Notes under the pieces: generated by a model
Seen by the model: only the letters and a program-made list of their open reading frames with translations
Database searches by the model: none
What the model was told of the DNA's origin: nothing
Made by a program: the position numbers and the translations under genes
Part shown: piece after piece, positions 1-5,792 of the stretch
Layout of the letters: each line of letters starts with the position of its first letter
Position numbering within the stretch: the first letter of the stretch is position 1
Assembly: GCA_016781775.1 (NCBI GenBank)
Contig: JADDPR010000510.1
Span: forward strand, 1 to 14,010
Direction of reading: 5' to 3'
Length of the DNA stretch: 14,010 nt
Source of the DNA: Rubrobacter sp.
GTDB lineage: Bacteria; Actinomycetota; Rubrobacteria; Rubrobacterales; Rubrobacteraceae

Positions 1-36
1 TTACGACTGCGTTCGGCGAGAGCGGGGCGCGAGAGT

Positions 37-109
37 GCGGAAGTAGCTCAGTTGGTAGAGCATCACCTTGCCATGGTGAGGGTCGCGGGTTCGAATCCCG
101 TCTTCCGCT
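37..109 (+). tRNA. tRNA-Gly (anticodon GCC)
   Basis: A complete cloverleaf is visible. The acceptor stem pairs 37-43 (GCGGAAG) with 102-108 (CTTCCGC), followed by discriminator T at 109. The anticodon stem pairs 63-67 with 75-79, and loop 68-74 (TTGCCAT) places anticodon GCC at 70-72, which decodes GGC/GGU glycine codons. The T arm has the standard GGTTCGAATCC core. The 3' CCA is not encoded, so a CCA-adding enzyme must add it. It is the first of three closely spaced tRNA genes; only 36 bases lie to its left in the window, and I see no clear promoter in them. Confidence 0.96.
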
Positions 110-135
110 CTTGCCCCGGAGATCCTAGGGGCTTT

Positions 136-206
136 GGCGGCATGGCCGAGTGGTGAGGCGCCGGACTGCAAATCCGTTAACCCCGGTTCGATTCCGGGTG
201 CCGCCT
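136..206 (+). tRNA. tRNA-Cys (anticodon GCA)
   Basis: The acceptor stem pairs 136-142 (GGCGGCA) with 199-205 (TGCCGCC), with discriminator T206. The anticodon loop at 166-172 (CTGCAAA) gives anticodon GCA at 168-170. The T arm is CCCGG-TTCGATT-CCGGG. U at the discriminator position is the usual identity element of tRNA-Cys. CCA is not encoded. It lies 26 bases after tRNA-Gly and 34 before tRNA-Val, so the three are probably cut from one precursor transcript; the Gly-Cys-Val order is known from actinobacteria. Confidence 0.95.
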
Positions 207-240
207 CTCGGCGGGGACCACCTTCGGTCTCCGGCACAAC

Positions 241-312
241 GGGCGATTAGCTCAGGGGGAGAGCGCTTCCTTGACGCGGAAGAGGTCAATGGTTCGAATC
301 CATTATCGCCCA
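241..312 (+). tRNA. tRNA-Val (anticodon GAC)
   Basis: The acceptor stem pairs 241-247 (GGGCGAT) with 305-311 (ATCGCCC), with discriminator A312. The anticodon stem CTTCC/GGAAG flanks loop 271-277 (TTGACGC), giving anticodon GAC at 273-275 for GUC/GUU valine codons. The T arm carries GGTTCGAATCC. CCA is not encoded. It is the last tRNA of the cluster and is followed by a hairpin at 324-346 that may end the transcript. Confidence 0.95.
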
Positions 313-323
313 CTCCTGGAGAC

Positions 324-346
324 CGGCTCGCGGTACTAGCGAGCCG
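324..346 (+). terminator. Hairpin after the tRNA cluster, possible terminator
   Basis: A perfect 8-bp stem pairs CGGCTCGC (324-331) with GCGAGCCG (339-346) around a 7-base loop (GGTACTA). It starts 12 bases after tRNA-Val. Only TCTT follows rather than a real U-tract, so it is at best a weak intrinsic terminator of the kind common in actinobacteria. It could instead be a processing signal or a regulatory hairpin upstream of thrS. Confidence 0.4.
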
Positions 347-392
347 TCTTCCACCCTTCGAGGTTCCCTTCACACCGCAGTTCCAAAGAGCG

Positions 393-422
393 TGCGAACT
401 CGCGGTCGTTCGGTACTAGAAT
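393..422 (+). promoter_or_regulatory. Possible thrS promoter
   Basis: TAGAAT at 417-422 is a good -10 hexamer. The best -35 with an 18-base spacer is TGCGAA at 393-398, which is poor. A start of transcription near 429 would give a leader of about 67 bases that contains the upstream ORF at 458-508. The -35 region lies in a small inverted repeat (CGAAC 395-399 / GTTCG 408-412). No T-box element was found in the gap between tRNA-Val and thrS (313-495); apart from this promoter, the hairpin at 324-346 and the upstream ORF, I see nothing else there. Confidence 0.3.
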
Positions 423-457
423 CCTCTGCGTAGAAACACGAAATCTGGAGACATCTC

Positions 458-508
458 ATGACGCATTCCATCGGTAAGCCCTCGGGGGATCATAGATGGC
501 CGCTGTAA
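458..508 (+). CDS. Possible 16-codon upstream ORF overlapping the thrS start
   Basis: ATG at 458 is preceded by TGGAG (446-450) at a 7-base spacing, a better ribosome binding site than the one before thrS. The predicted peptide is MTHSIGKPSGDHRWPL, ending with TAA at 506-508 in the +2 frame relative to thrS. It runs 13 bases past the first base of the thrS ATG, so terminating ribosomes would lie close to that start codon and could re-initiate. It has a single Thr codon and no run of Thr codons, so it is not a classic Thr attenuator. It may be a coupling leader peptide or chance; I know of no family to place it in. Confidence 0.3.
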   Translation: MTHSIGKPSGDHRWPL

Positions 509-2424
509 AGCTACCGGACGGCAGGGAGCTTACGGTCGAGCCCGGGGAGAAGGCGCGCGAAGTGGCCGAGAGGATCGGAAAACGGCTCGCCCGGGACGCC
601 GTGGTCGCCAAGCTCGACGGCCGGGTCGTGGACCTCGACGCTCCGGTGGACGGAGGCGGCCTCTTCGAGGTGGTCACCAGAGACTCGGACGAGGGGCTGG
701 AGGTCTTGCGGCACTCGACGGCGCACGCAATGGCCCAGGCCATCATGGAGCTGTATCCGGAGAGCAAGCTGACCATAGGCCCGCCCATCGAGAACGGCTT
801 CTTCTACGACATCGAGGTGGACGGCAAGATCTCGGATGACGACTTGCCCGCGATCGAGGAGAAGATGCGCGAGGTCGTCGCGAGGGACCTGCCGATCGTG
901 CGCGAGGCGGTTTCGAAGGCCGAGGCCGAGGAGCTCTACAAAGACAATCCCTACAAGATGGAGATCGTCGAGGCGCTGGAGGACGGCGACATCACGATCT
1001 ACCGCCAGGGCGAGTTCTTCGACCTCTGCCGGGGCCCGCACGTCCCGAGCACCGGGGCTCTGGGGGCGTTCAAGCTGCAGAACATAGCCGGGGCTTACTG
1101 GCGCGGCGACGAGAAGAACCCGATGCTTACGCGCATCTACGGTACCGCCTGGGGCTCGGAGAAGGAGCTCAAGGCGTACCTCCGGCGGCTCGAGGAGGCG
1201 AGGGCCCGAGATCACCGCAAGGTTGGCAAGGACCTCAAGCTCTTTACCTTCTCGCCGGACGTCGGCGCGGGGATACCGCTCTTCCTGCCAAAGGGCGAGA
1301 TGCTCCGCCACCTCATGGAGGGCTACGTGCGCGAGGTCCAGACCCGCCACGGTTACGACCACGTGTGGACGGGCAATATCGCAAACGAGACGCTCTACAC
1401 CAAGAGCGGCCACCTCGAACACTACCGGGAGGACATGTTCCCTCCGATGGTCGACGGGGAGACCCGCATACGGCTCAAGCCGATGAACTGCCCGAGCCAT
1501 ATGACCCTCTTCAACACCGAGGCGCACTCGTACCGCGAGCTCCCCATCCGCTACGCCGAGTTCTCCACGCTGTATCGCTACGAGAAAAGCGGGCAACTCA
1601 CCGGTCTCACGCGGGTGCGGGCGCTCACACAGGACGATGCGCATGTGTTTTGCACCGAAGATCAGGTCCAGGAAGAGTTCGCGCGCGCCCTCGAAATTAT
1701 CCGCGAGGTCCTCGATACCTACGGGTTCGAGGACTACAAGGTTCGGCTCTCCCTGCGCGACCGCGGCTCGGACAAGTACGTCGCCGACGACGAGAAGTGG
1801 ACCCGGGCCGAGGAGGCCCTGCGCCAGGCGCTGGACGCGGCCGGGATCGCCTACGAGCCCGTCGAGGGCGAGGCGGCGTTCTATGGGCCCAAGGCGGACT
1901 TTATGGCGAAGGACGTCCTCGGCCGCGAGTGGCAGCTCTCGACGATCCAGGTCGACTTCATCCAGCCCGCGCGCCTCGGCTGCGAGTACATCGGCGAGGA
2001 CGGCGAGGCGCACACGCCGGTCCTCCTCCATCGGGCCGTCACCGGCACGACGGAGCGTTTTATGGCAGTGCTTATAGAGCAGTACGGTGGTGCTTTTCCG
2101 CTATGGCTCTCGCCGGTGCAGGCCGTCGTCATTCCGGTCGCCGACCGTCACCTGCCCTACGCCCGCGAGGTCCAGTCGAAGCTCGCCGGCGATGGGTTGA
2201 GGGTGGAGGTCGACGATTCGCAGAACAGTATGCAGAAGAAGATCCGGGAGAACGCCCGCCAGAAGGTGCCGTACCTCCTTATCGTCGGAGACAACGAGGC
2301 GGGGGAGGGTTCGGTCAACGTCCGCAAGAGGGGTGAGAAGAACCAGGAGGCTGTGGAGGTCGAAGCTTTCATGCGGCAAGCGCAGGAAGAGATCTCGGCA
2401 CGTGGCCCCCGTGGACGGGATTAG
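496..2424 (+). CDS. thrS: Threonine--tRNA ligase
   Basis: Charges tRNA-Thr with threonine in the cytoplasm; class II synthetase. At 642 aa it matches the full bacterial form. Order: TGS domain (about 1-62); editing domain with HxxxH at His73/His77 plus Cys178 and His182, the hydrolytic site that removes mischarged serine; class II core (about 245-530); anticodon-binding domain (about 535-642). The zinc ligands are readable as Cys332 (in MNCPSH), His383 (TQDDAHVF) and His512 (LLHRAV), at nearly the E. coli positions 334, 385 and 511. The motif reads MNCPSH where E. coli has MNCPGH. ATG 496 is chosen because the TGS domain begins there; the ribosome binding site is a G-rich stretch (484-488) 7 bases upstream. 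The start overlaps the upstream ORF at 458-508. Confidence 0.98.
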   Translation: MAAVKLPDGRELTVEPGEKAREVAERIGKRLARDAVVAKLDGRVVDLDAPVDGGGLFEVVTRDSDEGLEVLRHSTAHAMAQAIMELYPESKLTIGPPIENGFFYDIEVDGKISDDDLPAIEEKMREVVARDLPIVREAVSKAEAEELYKDNPYKMEIVEALEDGDITIYRQGEFFDLCRGPHVPSTGALGAFKLQNIAGAYWRGDEKNPMLTRIYGTAWGSEKELKAYLRRLEEARARDHRKVGKDLKLFTFSPDVGAGIPLFLPKGEMLRHLMEGYVREVQTRHGYDHVWTGNIANETLYTKSGHLEHYREDMFPPMVDGETRIRLKPMNCPSHMTLFNTEAHSYRELPIRYAEFSTLYRYEKSGQLTGLTRVRALTQDDAHVFCTEDQVQEEFARALEIIREVLDTYGFEDYKVRLSLRDRGSDKYVADDEKWTRAEEALRQALDAAGIAYEPVEGEAAFYGPKADFMAKDVLGREWQLSTIQVDFIQPARLGCEYIGEDGEAHTPVLLHRAVTGTTERFMAVLIEQYGGAFPLWLSPVQAVVIPVADRHLPYAREVQSKLAGDGLRVEVDDSQNSMQKKIRENARQKVPYLLIVGDNEAGEGSVNVRKRGEKNQEAVEVEAFMRQAQEEISARGPRGRD

Positions 2425-2441
2425 CGCGGGCGCGGTATAAT
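2412..2441 (+). promoter_or_regulatory. Promoter of the infC operon
   Basis: TATAAT at 2436-2441 is a perfect -10 hexamer, standing out in GC-rich surroundings. TGGACG at 2412-2417 is a fair -35 (4 of 6 to TTGACA) with an 18-base spacer. The -35 lies over the last codons of thrS. Transcription would start near 2448 and give a leader of about 70-90 bases before infC. Confidence 0.6.
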
Positions 2442-2467
2442 AGTTACAGGTCGGGGACTGGGTACAA

Positions 2468-2497
2468 TTGGTATTGTTCAAGCGTTGGACGTATCAT
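2468..2497 (+). promoter_or_regulatory. Possible second infC promoter
   Basis: TTGGTA (2468-2473) and TATCAT (2492-2497) are separated by 18 bases, giving a plausible promoter about 56 bases after the first. Transcription from it would start near 2504. The -35 overlaps a small AT-rich inverted repeat, ACAAT (2464-2468) / ATTGT (2473-2477). Tandem promoters before infC would be unsurprising, but this one rests only on hexamer similarity. Confidence 0.3.
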
Positions 2498-2518
2498 AAC
2501 CCGTCCTCCGAAAGCTAG

Positions 2519-3127
2519 ATTTGGAAGGAGTGGTGTACAGTAGCCGCTGAAGAAGAAGTAAGGATTAATGGCCAGATCAGGGCTCGTTCCGTTCGTCTGA
2601 TCTCCGAGAAGGGTGAGCAGCTCGGGATCCGGCACATAAGGGAAGCCCAGGAGATCGCCGAGAAGAAGGACCTGGACCTCGTCGAGGTTGCCGCGAACTC
2701 GGACCCGCCCGTGGTCAAGATCATGGACTACGGCAAGGACAAGTATCGCAAGGAGCAGGCCCGCAAGGCCGCTCGCAAGAAGCAGGTCAACATCAACGTC
2801 CGGGAGATCAAGCTCCGGCCGAAGATCGGCGACCACGACTTCAACACCAAGCGCGGGCACGTGGAGCGTTTCCTGCGCGGTGGCGATAAGGTGAAGGTCA
2901 CGATCATGTTCCGCGGCCGTGAGGTTCAGCACCCGGACCTCGGCGAGAAGCTGTTGCGCAGGCTCGCGAGCGACCTCGACGAGCTCGGGCGTATCGAGAG
3001 CCAGCCGAACCTGGATGGGCGCAACATGGTTATGGTGATGTCGCCCAAGAAGGAGGCCCCTCCCAAGGCCGACGTCGGCAGCGGCGAGCGCCAGGAGACC
3101 CAGGAGACGAGCGCCGCCCGGAGCTAG
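2519..3127 (+). CDS. infC: Translation initiation factor IF-3, non-canonical start
   Basis: IF-3 binds the 30S subunit, checks start codon-initiator tRNA pairing and keeps subunits apart. The N-domain is recognised from VRINGQIR and VRLISEKGEQLGI (codons from 2558), the linker from PPVVKIMDYGK (2705 on), and the C-domain from VNINVREIKL and the stretch through MVMVMSPKK. The conserved N-domain begins at about 2558, yet no ATG, GTG or TTG occurs in frame between the TAG at 2516-2518 and GTG 2711, which would cut off the N-domain. ATT at 2519, the first codon after that stop, is given as start because infC is known to use AUU in E. coli. However, a strong Shine-Dalgarno sequence (GGAAGGAG, 2523-2530) points to initiation near 2537-2540, where only ACA and GTA are in frame. 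The gene is certain; the start is not. Confidence 0.93.
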   Translation: MWKEWCTVAAEEEVRINGQIRARSVRLISEKGEQLGIRHIREAQEIAEKKDLDLVEVAANSDPPVVKIMDYGKDKYRKEQARKAARKKQVNINVREIKLRPKIGDHDFNTKRGHVERFLRGGDKVKVTIMFRGREVQHPDLGEKLLRRLASDLDELGRIESQPNLDGRNMVMVMSPKKEAPPKADVGSGERQETQETSAARS

Positions 3128-3137
3128 CGCCACAGTC

Positions 3138-3146
3138 TGATACAAT
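3138..3146 (+). promoter_or_regulatory. Possible internal promoter before rpmI (extended -10)
   Basis: TGATACAAT is an extended -10 element (TGn plus TACAAT at 3141-3146), 11 bases after the infC stop. There is no recognisable -35 at the right distance. Transcription would start near 3153, just upstream of the paired leader elements at 3159-3226, and would make rpmI-rplT separately expressible from infC. Confidence 0.4.
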
Positions 3147-3158
3147 CTTTCGCGGTTC

Positions 3159-3226
3159 GGAGGCGAACTGGCTACTCCCGTGCCGCGAGCCTCCTTTCGT
3201 AGTGCAAACAAGAGAAACGCGGAGGG
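3159..3226 (+). promoter_or_regulatory. rpmI leader with alternative pairings over the ribosome binding site
   Basis: The infC-rpmI gap contains GGAGGC (3159-3164), GCCTCC (3189-3194) and the rpmI Shine-Dalgarno sequence GGAGGG (3221-3226). The middle element can pair with the first (6 bp) or, through CCTCC (3190-3194), with GGAGG of the Shine-Dalgarno (3221-3225, 5 bp), but not with both. A further pairing, CGCGG (3151-3155) with CCGCG (3183-3187), is possible. In E. coli and Bacillus, L20 represses this operon by binding the rpmI or infC leader RNA. A similar feedback here is inference; no known L20 leader fold was recognised. Confidence 0.35.
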
Positions 3227-3232
3227 CAGATC

Positions 3233-3430
3233 GTGCCGAAGATGAAGACCCACAAGGGCGCCGCCGGGCGCTTCGAGGTCACGAAGAAGGGTAAGCTCAA
3301 GCGTCGCAGGAGTGGCCACAACCACATCCTGGAGAAGAAGAGCTCCAAGCGTAAGCGGCGCCTCAACACCGAGACGACCGTGGACGTGCACAACGAGAAG
3401 CGCATGAAGCGCCTCCTGGGGGTGATGTAG
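3233..3430 (+). CDS. rpmI: 50S ribosomal protein L35
   Basis: Small basic protein of the large ribosomal subunit. At 65 aa it has normal family length. It begins MPKMKTHKGAAGRF and continues with the Lys/Arg-rich VTKKGKLKRRRSGHNHILEKK typical of L35. The GTG start is set by GGAGGG (3221-3226) at a 6-base spacing and by the family N-terminus PKMKTHK. rplT follows with no gap: its start codon directly abuts the TAG stop, so the two are translationally coupled. Confidence 0.97.
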   Translation: MPKMKTHKGAAGRFEVTKKGKLKRRRSGHNHILEKKSSKRKRRLNTETTVDVHNEKRMKRLLGVM

Positions 3431-3787
3431 TTGGCACGCACCGCGCGTAGCGTCCACGCCCGCAAGAAGCGCCGGAAGGTCCTCGAGCAGGCCAAAGGCT
3501 TCCGGGGGACGAAGAACAGCTCGTACAAGCGGGCCAAGGAGCAGGTCTGGAAGGGTGGGGTCTACGCCTACGCCGGCCGCAAGCAGCGCAAGCGCGACTT
3601 TCGGGCGCTGTGGATCCAGCGGATCAACGCGGGCGTCAGGGAGCACGGGCTCTCGTACTCGCAGTTCGTGCACGGTTTGAAGCTGGCCGAGGTCGACCTC
3701 GACCGCAAGATCCTCGCGGATCTCGCCGCCACCGAGCCTTCCGCCTTCGCCGCCGTGGTCGAGAAAGCCAAGGGAGCCCTCGCTTAA
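3431..3787 (+). CDS. rplT: 50S ribosomal protein L20
   Basis: Binds 23S rRNA early in large-subunit assembly and, in other bacteria, represses its own operon. The 118-aa length is standard. Family signatures are MARTARSVHARKKRRKVLEQ, AKGFRG, SYKRAKEQV, the RDFRALWIQRINAG segment and LSYSQFVHGL. The start is TTG, immediately after the rpmI stop, with GGGGGTG (3419-3425) inside the end of rpmI as ribosome binding site. Only 30 bases separate its stop from the K+ channel gene, with no terminator, so read-through is likely. Confidence 0.97.
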   Translation: MARTARSVHARKKRRKVLEQAKGFRGTKNSSYKRAKEQVWKGGVYAYAGRKQRKRDFRALWIQRINAGVREHGLSYSQFVHGLKLAEVDLDRKILADLAATEPSAFAAVVEKAKGALA

Positions 3788-3817
3788 AACCTAGCGTCTG
3801 AGGAGGAGCGTCACCCG

Positions 3818-5137
3818 GTGCTACCCCGCCTCTCGGCTCCTCGTCTCATAGTCCTCGGGTTCGCCGGGTTCATCCTCCTCGGTACCATTCTTTTAAAGCT
3901 CCCAGCATCGAGCCAGGGTCTCTCCTGGCTCGACGCTTTCTTTATCTCGGTGAGCGCGGTGTGCGTCACCGGTCTCTCTCCGGTCGACACCGCCGCGACC
4001 TTTACCCCTCTGGGGCAGGCCTTCCTGGCGGGGTTGGTGCAGGTGGGGGGACTGGGGATCATGACGGCGACTACGGTTGGCGCGATCATTATCGGGCGCC
4101 GCTTGGGCTTCAAGGACCTCCTGACGGTCCGGGCGGAGTTGGGGAGCGTGGACGCGCCCCGCAACGTCCTCCGTCTTCTGGTTCAGATAGCCTCGATCAC
4201 CGCGGCCGTCGAACTGGTCGGGGTCGTGGTCTTCACGATCCGCTTCGCCCTCGAGGACGACATCGGCCCGTTCGCGGCCCTGGGCTACGGTACCTTCCAC
4301 GCCATAACCGCGTTCTGCAACGCGGGGTTCACCAACCTGGAGAACGGTCTCTATCCTTACGCGGGGGACTGGGTGCTGAACCTGACGCTGGTGTACCTCA
4401 TCGTGGCCGGAGGGCTGGGCTTTCCGGTCCTGGTTAACCTGTACTACTATCGACGGCTCCGGCGCCTTACCCTGAACTCGAAGCTCGTGCTGGTGGCGAC
4501 GGCCATCCTACTGGTGGCCGGAGTATTGAGCTTCGCGATACTTGAGTGGACCAATCCGCAGACGCTCGGGGGTGAGGGGATGAACACGCGCCTGGCCGAG
4601 GCCCTCTTCCAGGGAGTGACCCCTCGCACGGCCGGGTTCCAGACATTGGATTACGCGGACATGCGCGATTCGACGCTTTCGGTGCAGATCGGGCTTATGT
4701 TCTTCGGCACCGCGCCCATCTCGACGGGTGGGGGGATAAAGGTCACGACCCTGGCCCTCATGTTCCTGCTCGTCCTCGCCCAGCTACGGGGACAGGAGGA
4801 GGTTACGGCGTTCGGCAAGCGTATCCCAGGGGCCCTCATCGGACAGGCCCTCGCCCTGCTCTCCATAGTGGCGGTGATCCTACCCGCTGCGGCGGTGGCG
4901 CTGATGTTCTTCGAGGACCTGGCGGCGATGCCGGCCCTTTTCGAGGTCGTCTCGGCTTTTGGGACGGTTGGGCTTTCGCTAAACGTAACGCCCGAGCTCG
5001 GCGCTTTTGGTAAAGTGTTGATTGCGTTGGTGATGTTTCTAGGTCGGGTGGGGCCGCTAACGTTACTCCTGGCGCTCCGTGAACGAGCCCGGCCCCGGCC
5101 ATACAGCTACCCCGAGGAGGACGTCGCGCTAGGATGA
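3818..5137 (+). CDS. K+ uptake channel subunit, TrkH/KtrB family
   Basis: Membrane-embedded K+ translocation subunit. The 439-aa length fits KtrB (about 445 aa in Bacillus) better than E. coli TrkH. The four pore repeats each keep the filter glycine: VTGL (Gly52), NAGF (Gly170), TAGF (Gly273) and TVGL (Gly385). The gate-like loop with STGGGIK (302-308) and the conserved FLGRVGPLT (408-416) are also present. Many hydrophobic segments cover the sequence. GTG 3818 follows AGGAGGAG (3801-3808) at a 9-base spacing. The stop overlaps the ATG of the next gene by 4 bases (ATGA). Its place between rplT and the RNA methyltransferase gene is unusual for this otherwise translation-related block. Confidence 0.93.
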   Translation: MLPRLSAPRLIVLGFAGFILLGTILLKLPASSQGLSWLDAFFISVSAVCVTGLSPVDTAATFTPLGQAFLAGLVQVGGLGIMTATTVGAIIIGRRLGFKDLLTVRAELGSVDAPRNVLRLLVQIASITAAVELVGVVVFTIRFALEDDIGPFAALGYGTFHAITAFCNAGFTNLENGLYPYAGDWVLNLTLVYLIVAGGLGFPVLVNLYYYRRLRRLTLNSKLVLVATAILLVAGVLSFAILEWTNPQTLGGEGMNTRLAEALFQGVTPRTAGFQTLDYADMRDSTLSVQIGLMFFGTAPISTGGGIKVTTLALMFLLVLAQLRGQEEVTAFGKRIPGALIGQALALLSIVAVILPAAAVALMFFEDLAAMPALFEVVSAFGTVGLSLNVTPELGAFGKVLIALVMFLGRVGPLTLLLALRERARPRPYSYPEEDVALG

Positions 5138-5790
5138 GCCGTCAGTTTGCGGTCATCGGCTTGGGACGGCTCGGGGTCTCGCTGGCTAGTACCCTCGCTT
5201 CTCTGGGGCACGACGTGCTGGGCGTGGATTCCAACAAGGATCTGATCCAGGACCTCTCCGACGAGCTCCACGACGTCCACCTCGTCGCCGCCGACGCCAC
5301 CGAGACCCCCGTGCTGCAAGACTTGGGGCTCGAACACTTCGACGGCGCGGCGGTGGTGATCGGGGGGGACATGCAGGCCAGCATACTCGTCACGCTCATC
5401 TTGAAGGAGCTGGGCGTCCCGTTGGTGATAGCACGCGCTCACAGCACGCACCACGCGCGGGTGCTGGAGAAGATCGGCGCCGACCAGATCGTGCAGCCCG
5501 AACGCGACATGGGGGCGCAGCTGGCGCGGTCCGTGGCCTCACCGAGCATCCGGGACTACGTGGACCTCGGGGGAGACGAGGCCCTGCTCGAGGTGGAAGC
5601 CCCCAGAAGATGGGTCGGCAAGAGCCTGGCCGATCTGCACCTCTACCGCAAGAGCGGCGTCACCGTGATAGCGCTGAAATCAAAGGACCGCGAGGGTACC
5701 CTTCCCCGTGGCGACACCGTTCTCCGCGAGGGCGACGTGGTGATCATCGGGGGTCCCAACAAGAAGCTCGACGAGCTCGACCTGTCCTGA
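5134..5790 (+). CDS. K+ uptake regulatory subunit, TrkA/KtrA family (RCK domains)
   Basis: Cytoplasmic gating subunit expected to form a ring under the TrkH/KtrB dimer. RCK-N is a Rossmann fold with the nucleotide motif GLGRLG (9-14) and the acidic residue Asp32 ending strand 2 (GVDSN), fitting NAD(H) or ATP/ADP binding. RCK-C covers about 135-218. Length 218 aa matches single-RCK KtrA (about 220) rather than the duplicated E. coli TrkA (458 aa). The 4-base overlap with the channel gene indicates translational coupling and matched amounts of the two subunits. GAGGAGG (5113-5119) lies 14 bases upstream, inside the channel gene. Confidence 0.93.
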   Translation: MSRQFAVIGLGRLGVSLASTLASLGHDVLGVDSNKDLIQDLSDELHDVHLVAADATETPVLQDLGLEHFDGAAVVIGGDMQASILVTLILKELGVPLVIARAHSTHHARVLEKIGADQIVQPERDMGAQLARSVASPSIRDYVDLGGDEALLEVEAPRRWVGKSLADLHLYRKSGVTVIALKSKDREGTLPRGDTVLREGDVVIIGGPNKKLDELDLS

Positions 5791-5792
5791 AG

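Noticed and set aside
1..373. Two - strand ORFs (78 and 82 aa) and one + strand ORF (89 aa) across the tRNA cluster
   Set aside because: They read through three well-formed tRNA genes. The - strand peptides contain the familiar artefact strings produced by antisense tRNA genes (for example GIRTRDPHHGK and FEPLTSS).
313..495. T-box riboswitch before thrS
   Set aside because: The conserved AGGGTGGNACCGCG-type core and an antiterminator/terminator pair are not present; the same holds for the short gap before pheS.
1489..1501. MNCPSH instead of MNCPGH at the ThrS zinc site
   Set aside because: The zinc ligand Cys332 and the following His are kept; Gly to Ser here is likely ordinary family variation.
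511..2031. 506-aa ORF antisense to thrS
   Set aside because: It is a GC-rich shadow of a gene whose own frame has all catalytic residues; no motif was recognised and no ribosome binding site fits.
2444..3673. 409-aa - strand ORF spanning infC, rpmI and rplT
   Set aside because: Long but explained by scarce stop codons opposite Lys/Arg/Glu-rich genes. It crosses three recognised genes and has no recognisable domain.
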